Below are positions 46,624-57,072 of a stretch of DNA of 64,000 nt, in pieces. The position numbers and the translations under genes are program-made. Numbering within the stretch: the first letter of the stretch is position 1; each line of letters opens with the position of its first letter. Location: contig QKWP01000592.1 of NCBI GenBank assembly GCA_003550325.1, positions 1 through 64,000 on the forward strand. Direction: 5' to 3'. Origin of the DNA: Gigaspora rosea. Its lineage: Eukaryota; Glomeromycota; Glomeromycetes; Diversisporales; Gigasporaceae. Under the pieces are notes generated by a model. It was not told the origin of the DNA. It saw nothing but the letters and a program-made list of their open reading frames with translations, and made no database searches.

Positions 46624-49600
46624 TTACTTTTTTTTTGAACACTTTTCTAAGCTAGCTTTAAGTATTCTAATGTCCGCTTTTATTCGAATTTCCGCTTTCC
46701 TTACCATTATATTTTTATCTGACAGATCCTTCCCCCATCTGCCAGCTGTATAATTGCACCAGAGTTCATATACAACATTCATACTTAGCCACATCTTGGC
46801 ATACCATCCGTTTGGGTTCTCTGTAGATGGTTCTTGGTATATTTCCTCGAGGGTGGTAGGTGGGGTCCTCTCTTCTTCACTACTGAGGTGGCTGAGCCCT
46901 TTTCCCCATATTTTCTTACTTATTTCACACCCTGTGATGAAGTGCTCTCTTGTTTGCTGTTCCCCGGGGCACCAGAGGCAGTCACCTGAGATTCCTGGTC
47001 AAACATGTTTAAGCCTGTATCCCAGGGGTAGGGCTCTATAAAAGAGCCACCAATATGTCATTTTCTTTTTGTTCTCGATCTTATTTATGTTTAGCCAGTT
47101 GTATTTCCTTTTATTTTCGTCTTCCGTTTCTGCTTCTGTTTTAAATGTTTTATCCCTTAAAATATTAACGATTACTTTGACCGATAACTTGGTGCCCTCC
47201 TTTCCTTGCACTTCAATTTCTTCTAATTTCCAAGGCCATTCCGATTGTGATTTTATCTTCCCTCCTATCTTCGTCCAGGCAGATAGATACGGCTTCCATT
47301 CTCTTGGCCACGCTTTAGTGCTGATCTTGTTATTTAGAGCTTGGGTTATATTAATTCCCCGTCTTTCACGTAAACAGTCTGAGATCCTTTTCCTTTCCAT
47401 TGTAGCCCAGAAAGAATTGCCCGGTATCAGGCTTTTCCAGACCATGCATAATCTTGCTTTTAGCATGTTTCCAATTATCGGGGCTTTCAGGCCATGGTTT
47501 TCGGGCCCCTTTTGGAATGTAGTCCATCGTGGGAGCATTTTACTTTTTCCTTTAATCCACCTGGCCAGGAGATCATTGATTGTTGCTATTTGTTTTCCAG
47601 TAGGAGGAGCCAGATATGCCCCATACCAGATTTTGGAGAGAACGAGGGCATTTGCCATAAGTATTTTGCCAACGAATGTTAGATTTCTTACTGACAGACG
47701 TTCTAGATTCTTTTCCATCTGCTTGATTATTTTCGTCCACATATCCCTTTTAGGAAGGCCATTTGCCTGGACTTCATATCCCAATATGCGTACTATGTTA
47801 CCTTCCCCAATCTTCGTAAATTGCTCTTGGTCCTTTAACTTTGTCCCATTTGCTAAAATTGTCAACGGGATCAATTTCGTTTTATTCTTATTAATACTGG
47901 CGTTCGAGGCCTCTTCATATTGTTTGAAAGTCTTGAGGGTCGCTTCCCAATCCTCATTGGATCCCACCCCCACTGATAAGTCATCTGCATATGCGGATAG
48001 TTTGAAAAATGATTGTTCTATTTGAATACCTTTGAGTCTATTTTCTAAGGTACATAAGAGAGGTTCGAATGCGAGGACATATAGTAGCGGTGAAAGAGGG
48101 TCGCCCTGTCTTACTCCCCTTTCTACCATGAAGGGTGACGATAATCCCTCTCTTCCTATAATATGTGCTTCCTGATTTTGGAACAAATTGTCAACCACCT
48201 CTATAAAACTCAGCATATGGGCCGATTTATGGAATTGCCAATAACTTTTGATATACTAATTTATTTTTGAATAATTTTATTACCAAAATGTTGGTCTCGA
48301 TGAGACGGTTCTGATGAATCCAAAATCATCAAAATCCAATCACAGGATCCCAAGATAATTAAGATTTTGTATAATTTTATATTAACTTTTACTATGTAGA
48401 CAATCAACGTATGGATTGGTTTTCATATATGAAAACCAATCCATACATTGATTGTCTACATAGTAAAACCAATCCATACGTTGATTGTCTACATAGTAAA
48501 AGCTAATAGTAAAATTATACAAAGCTTAATTATCTTGGGATCCTGTGATTGGATTTTGATGATTTTGGATTCATTAGAACCGTCTCATCGAGACAAAGAT
48601 TTTGGTAATAAAATTATTCAAAAATAGATTAGTATATCAAAAGTTATTGCCAATTCCATAAACCAGCCCATATGGGTCAAAGTTCATTCTAGTCATTGTC
48701 ATTTTTAAGAACTCATGGTTAATACGATCAAAGGCCTTTCTTTGATCCACTAATAACATCCAGTTTTGTTTAGATGGGTCTGGCTGATTCCGCATCGTGG
48801 TAATTATGTCTAATGCTGCGTCCGTAATTACCCTCTCTTTTATAAAGCCTGATTGATGAGGTGGGATAATTATTTTACATATCTCGTTTAATCTGTCCGC
48901 CATTATTTTCATAAAGATCTTAGTGTCTGAATTCACCAAAGAAATCGGCCGCCAGTTCTCCAAGCATTCTCTGTTCTCTGATTTCTTTGGTATGAGCATT
49001 ATCATATTTTTATGCCAGGAGATCGGCATGTTGCCTGTTGTGAGAACTTGATTAAATACTTTTCCAAGAATAGGGATTACTGTTTCTGCAAACTCCTTGT
49101 AGAATTCGTACGTTAGGCCATCAGTGCCTGGGGATTTGCCATTTGGGAGAGATTTGATTATCCGTTCTATTTCTTCCTTTGTTATGCTTTTTGTAAGGTT
49201 CATGTTCATTTCTGCGTTGACTTGGGGTAGCTCCCTCATCAGGATCTCTGCCATCTGAGGATCCCATCCCTCTTTTTTATAAATTTTTTGGTATTCCTCC
49301 TTTATATAGTCTAATGTATTCTCATATTTGTCTTTATATTCCTCGGGAATTTTGATCAGTTCCTCACAACTACTTTCTTTTCTGGCCTTATATCGTGAAA
49401 AGAAGAATTTAGTTGATTTTTCTCCTTTTTCGATCCATTTTTCTTTTGAGCGCAGGTGCCATTTTTCTGCTAGTGCTGCAGTTTCATCGTGTAATGTGTT
49501 CATCATCTCGACAAGTTCTTGGTCTTTCTTTGGGCTTAGTCCTCGCCTTGCCTTTTCTATCTTTAACTTTGAGATTTTATTATTTAATTTTGTTATATTG

Positions 49601-50484
49601 CATTCATGTCTTTTAGGTTTCCTAAATGCTCTTATTATCGATTGCACTCTCAATTTGCACCCGTCCCAGTTTTCTGGAGCATCCTCTGATCCTAGCTCCG
49701 CTTGCAATTCTTTGGTCAGAAGATCGTTACTGAAACTTCCTTTGTCAACTTTCCAAATGGGGGTACCAAAGGTTTTAGTTTTTGAGTTGAGTGTGCATGT
49801 TACCAACAGATGATCTGAGTTTCCGAATTTTGTTGTCACCTCTGATACTAAGTGACAGTGAACCATATCTACAAAGATGTAATCTATGCAAGTACCCATT
49901 GTCCTATCATCCCTGGTGTTCTGGAAGTATGTTAGGAATGGTCTTGTTCCTGAGCATTCAGCAGCATTGAAAAATTCTAGGACTTTCCCTTCCAGTATAT
50001 CTTTAGAGGGGTCTCTTTGTGGAGTTGCTTGGCTGACTCTATTCATTGTTGGGTTTAGGTTAAGATTAAAATCTCCTGCAATAATGTTAATATTGTCCGG
50101 TTTTTGTATGGGGTTCCAGTCATTGAGGAACTTTACTCTGTCTGGTTGTTGCGGAGGAGCGTATACGTTGGTAGCAGTGAAGAGGTGGCCTTTAAATATA
50201 AATTCTGTGTTTATGACTCTGTTGTCCAATTCTATCTTAGTCGATTTGAATTCTATCTCTTTGTTACCCGCTAATATGGCGGTTTTACTTGTCCATATGG
50301 AATCATAGATCCATTGGGCTTTGAGAAAGTCTCTAGTGCTTTTATCTGTAGTATTTGTTTCTTGTAGAAATATTATATCCATTTGATATGATTTTAGCAG
50401 CGTGAGAGTTGTACGTTGTTTGTCCTTATTATTTAATCCTTTTACGTTCAGGGTTGCTATCTTAAGTTTAAAGTTCTGTGTCAT
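46624..50484 (-). pseudogene. LINE A ORF2: APE endonuclease, reverse transcriptase, zinc finger
   Basis: It nicks the target and copies the RNA by target-primed reverse transcription. From ATG 50484: APE domain with IATLNVKGLNN, FLQETN, GDFNLNLNP, CIDYIFVD and NSDHLLV (residues about 1-230); coiled linker; reverse transcriptase with SPGTDGLTYEFYKEF, WRPISLVNSDTKIF, QSGFIKERV, DQRKAFDRI and, after the insertion, RQGDPLSPLLYVLAF and AYADDL; thumb with KAWPREWKPYL; and a finger DCLWCPGEQQ...H. It is interrupted by a 447-bp palindromic element (48222-48668). Taking that out with one target copy leaves the two sides out of frame, so there is at least one more indel. A TGA at 46999-47001, where relatives have a coding residue, is the only other stop before the natural end at 46624. 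Confidence 0.92.
48214..48676. mobile_element. Palindromic MITE, 447 bp, inside LINE A ORF2
   Basis: Nearly the whole element is one inverted repeat. TTTATGGAATTGCCAATAAC (48225) mirrors GTTATTGCCAATTCCATAAA, and GATCCTGTGATTGGATTTTG mirrors its partner. At the centre the unit CAATCCATACGTTGATTGTC occurs three times (two in tandem). CATATGGG flanks both sides (48214-48221 and 48669-48676). As the elements begin GGGC, the true duplication may be shorter. Non-coding. Confidence 0.85.
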
Positions 50485-50510
50485 GATCCGTAAAAGGTAG
50501 GGTCCCTTGA

Positions 50511-53500
50511 CTAATGACGGGAAGGGTTACCGCCTCTCCCCTTTTTGCTATAGGGGGATTTTCTATTTTCCAATTCCCGTGACATTGTGTTGTCAATTAG
50601 TTTACTTTTTCTTGACGCTGCTGATCGCTTATTTACCACAGTGATGAAATCATCTGTGAACGGCTGTCCAGGATCGTTTGGATTAGTGGATTCCATAGTA
50701 GTTTCGGAGAGCTTAGGGTCCAGCCCCTCCTTGCTGTGAGCATTTGTGTTGCTTGAAGGGGGAAGCGTGTCCAGTTCGTCGCGCAGATTAACATTGCCTC
50801 GCATATATTCTGGTAAGCTTGGGGTCTCTGGGCTGTCTTGTTGTGTTTCCACATTTTCTCCCTTGTCTGGGGCCTCTGTCATGTGCTCTTTCTGGGTTAC
50901 TGGACCCCTTGTTGTTGGTTCTGTTACCTCCATTCTCGTGACCAGGCCGGAGTCTGTATTTGTCTGGTTTTCCTTTTCGACAGGGCCCTCCCCTGGTTGA
51001 TGTATTTGTGCGTCCACAATGCTCGTGCTAATTTCCATGTTATCCATTATAGTGTCTGGGGTGGGTGCATGATGGGGCACCTGTTCAGGTGCTTCATGTT
51101 TCTCATTGCCTTTTTTAGCAAAGAGGCCCGCTTTCTTTTGTTTATATTCCCTGTGGGCGTTCCTTAATTCTACCGATTCTTTGTATTGTTCACATTCTCG
51201 TTTAATGTGACCTTCTTTTTCACAAAAATAGCAAACTTTGACCGCTGATCTCCACTCTGTATAGACTTTGTTATCCCACACGTGTGTGAACCGTGGGAGT
51301 TTATTTTCAAGGTCTGGGTCCTCGGTTGTTTCGAAGGTAATGATCCATTGGTCGGATACATATGGTGTGCCTTCTATTAACATGGGTTTAATCGATACTA
51401 TATTTCCGAAGCTTTCAAAGCTTTCCCGGAGCGCTTCTGTGATGTCGTTTTTATTCCCAAGGGGTACGTTTTTACACCTAACCTGGAGGAACGTCTTTCT
51501 CGTATCGACTGGGATATAGCCGTAGTATGTCTTCCGTAAAATTTCTAGTCCCTTCGCGGCATAATACCTTTGTTTGTCTTTGTCTATAAACGTAACTTCT
51601 AGGTGCGTTCTGGTTCCTTTTGTGAAGTGAGCTTTTGCGGCAGAAATATCATATTTGGTTGACTCGAATAAAGAGGCCATAATTTCATTAAAGGAACTTT
51701 GAATGTTGTGGATATCTATGATTAGGGCATTGTTATTTTTAGATTTGATGGCGTTTCTGGGAGAGAATGTCGAGAAGGTGGCACTTCCTCGTTTAAGCTT
51801 GGGGAAAAGAGCTGCCCAATTTCTGTGCGAGTTGTTGTCTGTTACTTCATCCTGTAGTGAGAGGGTATTTTGGTCCGTTTCTTCGACTGGGTCTTGCATT
51901 AATTCTTGTTCTAACTTCTGTTCCTCTTGCTTCTCCTCGTTTATCATGGATTTCCAGTTGTCTCCCTCTGTTGGAGGTAGCTGTGTTTCTTCTTGTTCCC
52001 TATTGGGGGATTCCTCGGAAGTGTTGTTCCATATGTTCGTAGTGTCTTTTAGAGCGTTGAGCTCCAGTTCTACTTTGTCTCCCCAAGTAAAAGAGTTAAT
52101 ATCAGTGTTATATTCTGTGACCATACTATTAGTTAAAGCGTCGTAGCTGTTGTAAAACGCGTTTTCCTTGTCGTTTCCTGTGTTTAGGGTTCGGAATGGG
52201 CCAGGTTAAACCCGCGGGTTTGCGGGTTGGGTGGGGTTTGGGTCAAAACCGGGTCCAATATTTTGACCCATTTATATGTGGGCCGGGTTTACACCGGGTT
52301 GATTAAATGCCCGGTCTTGGGCCGGGTTCTGGAAATGGGCCCGCGGGCCCCCGCGGGCTCGTTATAATATTTATAATAATCTACAGTTTAACAGTACCAG
52401 GAACGAAGTTGCACGAAAGTGAAACGATGTGGTTTACGTCCATTTTCACAGCTAGTCGAGTCGCTTAATTTTGACGTTACATATGACGTAACGCTCTGTA
52501 ATCACAAAATCGAATTGGCAGCAACGAATACCGATTACGACATAATAAAACTAAAAGTATACCTTCTGTTTAATATACCGTTAAAATAATTCGGTAATTG
52601 GTTAGGTAATTCGGAATTTAGCTAAGAAGCGTTTATTGCCATTTCTTTATATTAGGAATCTATTTTTAGCATGCAAGATGTCTACACAGCAAACCGACTC
52701 AATACTGTGATCTAGAAGACCAGAAAGGCATCAACTGTGATTATGAAAAGAATGTTTTTTTTTTAAATTCAGTTGTTACTTATACTATATAAGAAACTCT
52801 AAAACAAAAGAAATACTGTAGGTTTTTTTTTGTAGTTAGATTTCTAGTAAGCGAGTTTGTTCTTACGATTGATAGTACGTTTAGATTATATTCGTTAGAC
52901 AAAGCCTGCAGATTAAATATTGATGAAAGTCGAACCTGAGTTCAACTTCTGTATCTTAAATCTAATAAGTAAAACCGAAAAACTTGTCGAAACTATTGGA
53001 AGATAGGTTTGAGTTTCGCGACTTTTACTTGCAGTTGTTTGCTATTCCTTTTAATTTATTTACTGTATGTTTATTAATTTAATTATTATTTTTCTTGATA
53101 TCTGTTATTATTTATTGTTAGTAATTTAATTTTGATACAAAACTCTTTATACACGTATCGGTATCTAATAGATCGTTAAAATTTAAAATTTAAGATATCG
53201 ATGCTTTTTTAAATCTGGTTGGATTATATATATAACAATAACTATTAGACCAAAGTAATAAATTATTGCAATTATTAAAATTTAAATAAATGTCAAAATA
53301 TTTTACTTTGGGTTCGTTTTAGTATAAACCTACTATGATAGTCATTCAGATCTTGTAAAATCACGAAAGCCCGCTATGTTATTTAGAGCTAGAATTTGCT
53401 TTTGCAGCGATTTTTTGTAAAACGTTACATTCCCCAAAAGTACTTATAAAGTGTATAATAAGTTACCCGGGCATTTACCTTCTTTATATTATCACCGGGC

Positions 53501-53863
53501 CGGGTCGGGTTAGGTTGGGCCGGGTTATAATTTGAAGTGACCCGACCCGGCCCAAACCCGTAACTTTAAAACGGGCCGGGCACGGGTTTGGGTTTTAAAA
53601 TTTCTTTGGGCTTGGGCTTAAATTTAGAAAAACCCGGCCCGACCCGGCCCATTCCGAACCCTACCTGTGTTGTTCAATTTTTTTTGTTTTTTATTTTGTT
53701 GTTCTGCCATGTTTTTTTCAAATATTTCTTCGTGTTCGTCTTCCTGTACACGTGTCCTTTTTGTAAGGGCGTTAGCCCTTACTACCCCTTCTTCTTTGTG
53801 AGTTTTGTCTAGTCTCCTGTAACGGATTATTGTTATTCTGTGTGTGTCTCTCCTCCACCTCAC
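50511..53863 (-). pseudogene. LINE A ORF1: RNA-binding protein with CCHC knuckle, split by a hAT element
   Basis: ORF1 proteins of L1-like elements bind the element RNA. From ATG 53863 the frame runs to 53664, is interrupted by the hAT element at 52185-53663, and continues at 52176 in the same frame to the stop at 50511. Without the insert and one TSD copy it would be 621 residues. It has an acidic N-terminal part, a globular region of about 200 residues (RNWAALFPKLKRG to PRFTHVWDNKVYTEWR) shared with LINE D and E, a single knuckle CYFCEKEGHIKREC (about residues 380-393), and a low-complexity tail ending GRGGNPSRH. ORF2 starts 26 nt after its stop. Confidence 0.88.
52177..53671. mobile_element. 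hAT-type non-autonomous element, 1.48 kb, with 8-bp TSD
   Basis: The direct repeat CCTGTGTT (52177-52184 and 53664-53671) flanks inverted ends TAGGGTTCGGAATGGGCC and GGCCCATTCCGAACCCTA. For about 200 bases inside each end the words GGCCGGGTT, CCCGCGGG and GACCCGG are reiterated, making these the most GC-rich stretches of the window. The centre is AT-rich and no transposase is visible. It interrupts LINE A ORF1 cleanly. Confidence 0.95.
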
Positions 53864-53910
53864 CTGAACTGGAGAGAGTACGTGCAGATCCTTTTGTGCC
53901 TTCTATTTCT

Positions 53911-54452
53911 ATAACTGGTGCAGCTTTATTTTGTTCAAATGCCTGGTATGTCTTCCTTAAGGAAATAGACTCTCAGAGTTGAGTACAGTCTTTTCTTATA
54001 TGGCCTTCTTCCTCGCAGAAGTAACATACTTTGGTAGCTGTACGCCATTCTGTGGTGACTTTGTTATCCCTCACGTGGGTAAACCTTGGAATGTTCTGTT
54101 CTATATCTGGATTGTTTGTGGTTTCGAAAATGATTATCCACTGGTCTGTCAAGTAAAGTGTCCCTTTAATTAGTAGAGGCTTTATAGCGGCGATAGGTCC
54201 CACGCCTTCAAATGCTTTGAGCAGTGCATCCGAGATTTCATTTTTGATATCTAAGGGTACATTACGGCATTTTACTGGCAGAAAGAATTTCCTTTCGTCT
54301 ATGTGGATATATCTGAAGTATGTCCGATTCAGAATGGTCAGTCCATTAGCTGCATAAAATTTCTGTTTGCCTCTATCAATAAATGTTACTTCAAAATGTG
54401 TGCATTTGTTTTTTGTGAGGTATCGAATAATGAGGTCATAATTTCATTTAGA
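53911..54452 (-). pseudogene. LINE E ORF1, N-terminal part with CCHC knuckle
   Basis: Minus-strand translation gives PLLIKGTLYLTDQWIIIFET, PRFTHVRDNKVTTEWRTATK and CYFCEEEGHIRKDC, near-identical to LINE D ORF1. It is broken upstream of 54203, and recognisable sequence ends at FNEIMTSLFD near 54452. To the right lies unrelated DNA with a GCATGCATGCATGCATG run (about 54475). Confidence 0.85.
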
Positions 54453-55128
54453 GATGGGCACTATGCACATGATGCATGCATGCATGCATGGTTTAAGCAA
54501 TTTAATACTAATATGCCCATACAAAAAAAAATAATTGATAATAAATAACTTTATAATTTTGCTACCAAAATAACTATCTTGGTATGACTACTGTAGTGCT
54601 TCTAGATCCAGTTCAGGTCTGGTCCAATCTGAGTCTGATCTGGGATAAGGCCAAACTCAGACTCTAAAATTTATTAATTTCAAACTTTAGACCAGACTCA
54701 ACTGCAACTAACTGAATCCAAATATTTTTATATGTATTTTTTTGTACTATTCAAGCTTATTTAGTACATTAAGTTAGAATTAATTAGTAAAATTTTGTGA
54801 ATCATAAGATTTTATAGAATTTTATTAATAACATTTTACAAATCTTAAAATTCACAAATTTTTATTAAATCGGAAGGGTTGTTTTTATTTTACTTGAAAT
54901 TTGGAGAAAATATGCATAGTTTTGGATTTTTGATCAAAAAAGTCAAATTTAAGCATCTTTTTCCAAATTTCAAGTAAAATAAAAACAACCCTGCCGACTT
55001 AATGTATTTTTAGGTGCTGAACAAGTTTACTTAGTGCATTAAGTTAGAATTTATTAGTAAAATTTTGTGAATTATAAGATTTTATAGAATTTTATTAGTA
55101 AAATTTTACAAAATCTTAAAATTTACAA

Positions 55129-56470
55129 AATTCACAAATTTTTTTTTTAAATTTCTCGGTCATATGACCGAGGCGCAGTTGGTGCTCTTTATTAAGACTA
55201 TTACAATTTTACATGTTCTTGACTATACATGAGGACGAAATTATTTTGGGTTCTAAAACCCGAAATTAAAATTTGAAGACGAAATTGTTTTTGATCTATT
55301 TTACTTGAAGGACGAAATTATTTGATACTTTTTTTGAATAGATGAAATTATAAGGAACATATCTATATAAATTTTAATTGCTCTTCCTTATAAAAAATTT
55401 TAATTTTCTCTAATGAAGACGAAATAGGCCTTTTCAAAAAATCAATTTTGGTGGCATCACTATTCTTGACTACATTAAATTTTAAGGTGCTATAAACTCG
55501 TTTTATTTTGGAGGATTTCTCTCCCAAATTGAAATGTAACTGTCGGAGTTCTTTTTTGCGCTGGAACTCAGCTTGCCGTATGGCACCGGTTCTGTTCATT
55601 ATCTCTCCGCCCATTTGGCTTTTGCGAATAAGCACCATATTGTGTATATTACCTGAATATGAAGCCACTGTGCAGCTTGCTGTTTCGTCTTCTCATTTAC
55701 GTTACTGGCTTCAAGTGCTTCTTACCCTCTGTGTCATTCATCATCTTATAGGCTACTTGCCATATTTCTTTACTCAAGTCATATTCGATTACGAAATGCT
55801 CAATGGTTTGTCTGGTTTCGGCACACCATATGCAGTCACCCCTGTCTAGGTGTCGTGTTCGGTACCCGAGAGGTAAAGCCCTATAGTGCAGCCGCCAGCA
55901 AATGTTCAGTTTTTTGTTAGTGTGCTCTTTTGTTTTTAGACAGCTAAAATTGTCCAGTTGGTTATTATCTGAAGTTACGCTGATCCCACATCTTATTGCA
56001 TTTAACCGCTGCACTATCCATTTGACTGTCATCTCCTGACCGTTTGTTTTGCCAATTGTCAGATCTTCCAGAGCCCACAGCCAGTTACTCGTCGATGAGA
56101 TATCCCCGCCTAATTTAATCCAAGTGTGTATGTGTCCCCTCCATTCTTTCGGCCAGGCCTTCTTACTGATTGGGGTTGACTTTAGCGCTTGTATAACACT
56201 GCAATTCCTTTTGGACCTAATTTTCTCTGAAATTACGGTTCTTTCGTGACAGGCCCAAGTGGCACTGCTTGTGCACAAAGCTTCCAAATCATGTTTTGGA
56301 TGACCGGAGCACCCAATCCACCTTCGTCAGTGTTCTTTTGGAATGTGGCATATTTGGGGAGGAACTTGGATTTGTGTTTTATCCAGTTTGAGATGAGGTC
56401 ATTAATCACAAATATGTGTTTTCTTATAGAGGGGAGAATGTAGGCAGCATACAACAATTCACAAATTTTT
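55129..56470 (-). mobile_element. LINE F, 5'-truncated L1-like copy with 15-bp TSD
   Basis: The direct repeat AATTCACAAATTTTT (55129-55143 and 56456-56470) flanks a minus-strand 3' fragment. It has the reverse transcriptase thumb (SIRKHIFVINDLISNWIKHK, KSKFLPKYATFQK), a KKAWPKEWRGHIHTW block, RALPLGYRTRHLDRGDCIWC and the zinc-finger end. The 3' UTR holds AATAAA (55188-55193), the perfect palindrome CTCGGTCATATGACCGAG (55155-55172), then poly(A). One frame change lies near 56250-56285. A 237-bp MITE interrupts the 3' UTR. Confidence 0.88.
55216..55472 (+). mobile_element. MITE, Mutator-like (family 1, copy 3)
   Basis: The 10-bp direct repeat TTCTTGACTA (55216-55225 and 55463-55472) flanks a 237-bp copy of the element also at 10701 and 12390. 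It lies in the 3' UTR of LINE F and is thus younger than it. Confidence 0.9.
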
Positions 56471-57072
56471 ATTAATTATTTCTAACAAAACGCACTAAGT
56501 AAACTTGTTCAGCACCTAAAAATATATTAAATAGGCAGAGTTGTTTTTATATTACTTGACATTTGGAGAAAAAATGCTTAAATTTGACTTTTTGATCAAA
56601 CCCCCAAAATTATGCATCTTTTCTCCAAATATCAAGTAAAATAAAAACAACCCTGCCGTTTAATGTATATTTATGTACTGAACAAGTTTACTTAGTGCGT
56701 TTTGTTAGAATTAATTAATAAAAATTTGTGAATTTTAAAATTTTGTAAAATTTTACTAATAAAATTCTATACATATGCGCCGATCTGCGGAATTAGACCT
56801 TACTGATCTGCAAATAATCACATGATGATTGGATAAATCCAACCTAAAAAAAACAACAAAACATTTATCAACCCATTTCTCCCACCCAAAACTCATTTCT
56901 TTTTTTAGAAAGCAATAGAATTTAATTAAACGTAGTAATAAAGAAAGGATCTACGGTCACTCTCTCCAGACCACATCGATTTGGAGAAGAGTTTTTACAA
57001 ATAATAAGAAATTACTACAGAGTATAAAGAAGAAAAGGCCGAAAGTAAAATAGAACAAGGGGCTCGTGCTCT

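Larger units (their letters stand above)
46498..53910 (-). mobile_element. LINE A, full-length L1-like element with 15-bp TSD
   Basis: The direct repeat GTGCCTTCTATTTCT (46498-46512 and 53896-53910) flanks a minus-strand element. It runs from GGATCTGCACG (5' end, about 53891) to a 17-nt poly(A) (T run 46512-46528). It carries ORF1 and ORF2, AATAAA (46570-46575) and a palindromic stem CTGGGAATTCCCAG (46538-46551) before the tail. Without its two later insertions it is about 5.4 kb. It sits in ORF1 of LINE E in the same orientation. The near-intact frames suggest it is the youngest LINE here. Confidence 0.92.
39645..54452 (-). mobile_element. LINE E, old L1-like element, several times interrupted
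   Basis: Minus-strand element whose 3' poly(A) tail is the T run 39645-39660. Preceding it on the minus strand are AATAAA (39704-39709) and a stem-loop (CCCTAG/CTAGGG, 39665-39685). The parts, 5' to 3', are: ORF1 N-part (54452-53911), LINE A insertion, ORF1 C-part (46497-46028), ORF2 endonuclease and reverse transcriptase (45960-43480), a foldback insertion (43085-43470), ORF2 zinc-finger end (43080-42720), the Tigger insertion (39888-42706) and the 3' UTR. It stops abruptly at 54452 within ORF1, so it is 5'-truncated or rearranged there. Many frame breaks show it is the oldest large LINE here. Confidence 0.8.
54755..56770. mobile_element. Palindromic repeat with GTGCTGAACAAG motif, split by LINE F
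   Basis: Both flanks of LINE F carry the same units in both orientations: CTGAACAAGTTTACTTAGTG, GTTTTTATTTTACTTGAAAT, AAAATAAAAACAACCCTGCC and ACAAATTTTTATTAA. The unit set is shared with the inner palindrome at 36826-36982. It is a compound of two or three foldback copies. Non-coding. Confidence 0.6.

Noticed and set aside
47069-48025. A 318-codon open frame on the + strand
   Set aside because: It is the antisense of LINE A ORF2, whose reverse transcriptase motifs (RQGDPLSPLL, AYADDL) are on the minus strand. The + product is a low-information shadow.
49328-52146. Several open frames of 60-160 codons on the + strand
   Set aside because: All are antisense to LINE A ORF1/ORF2 and show no domain.
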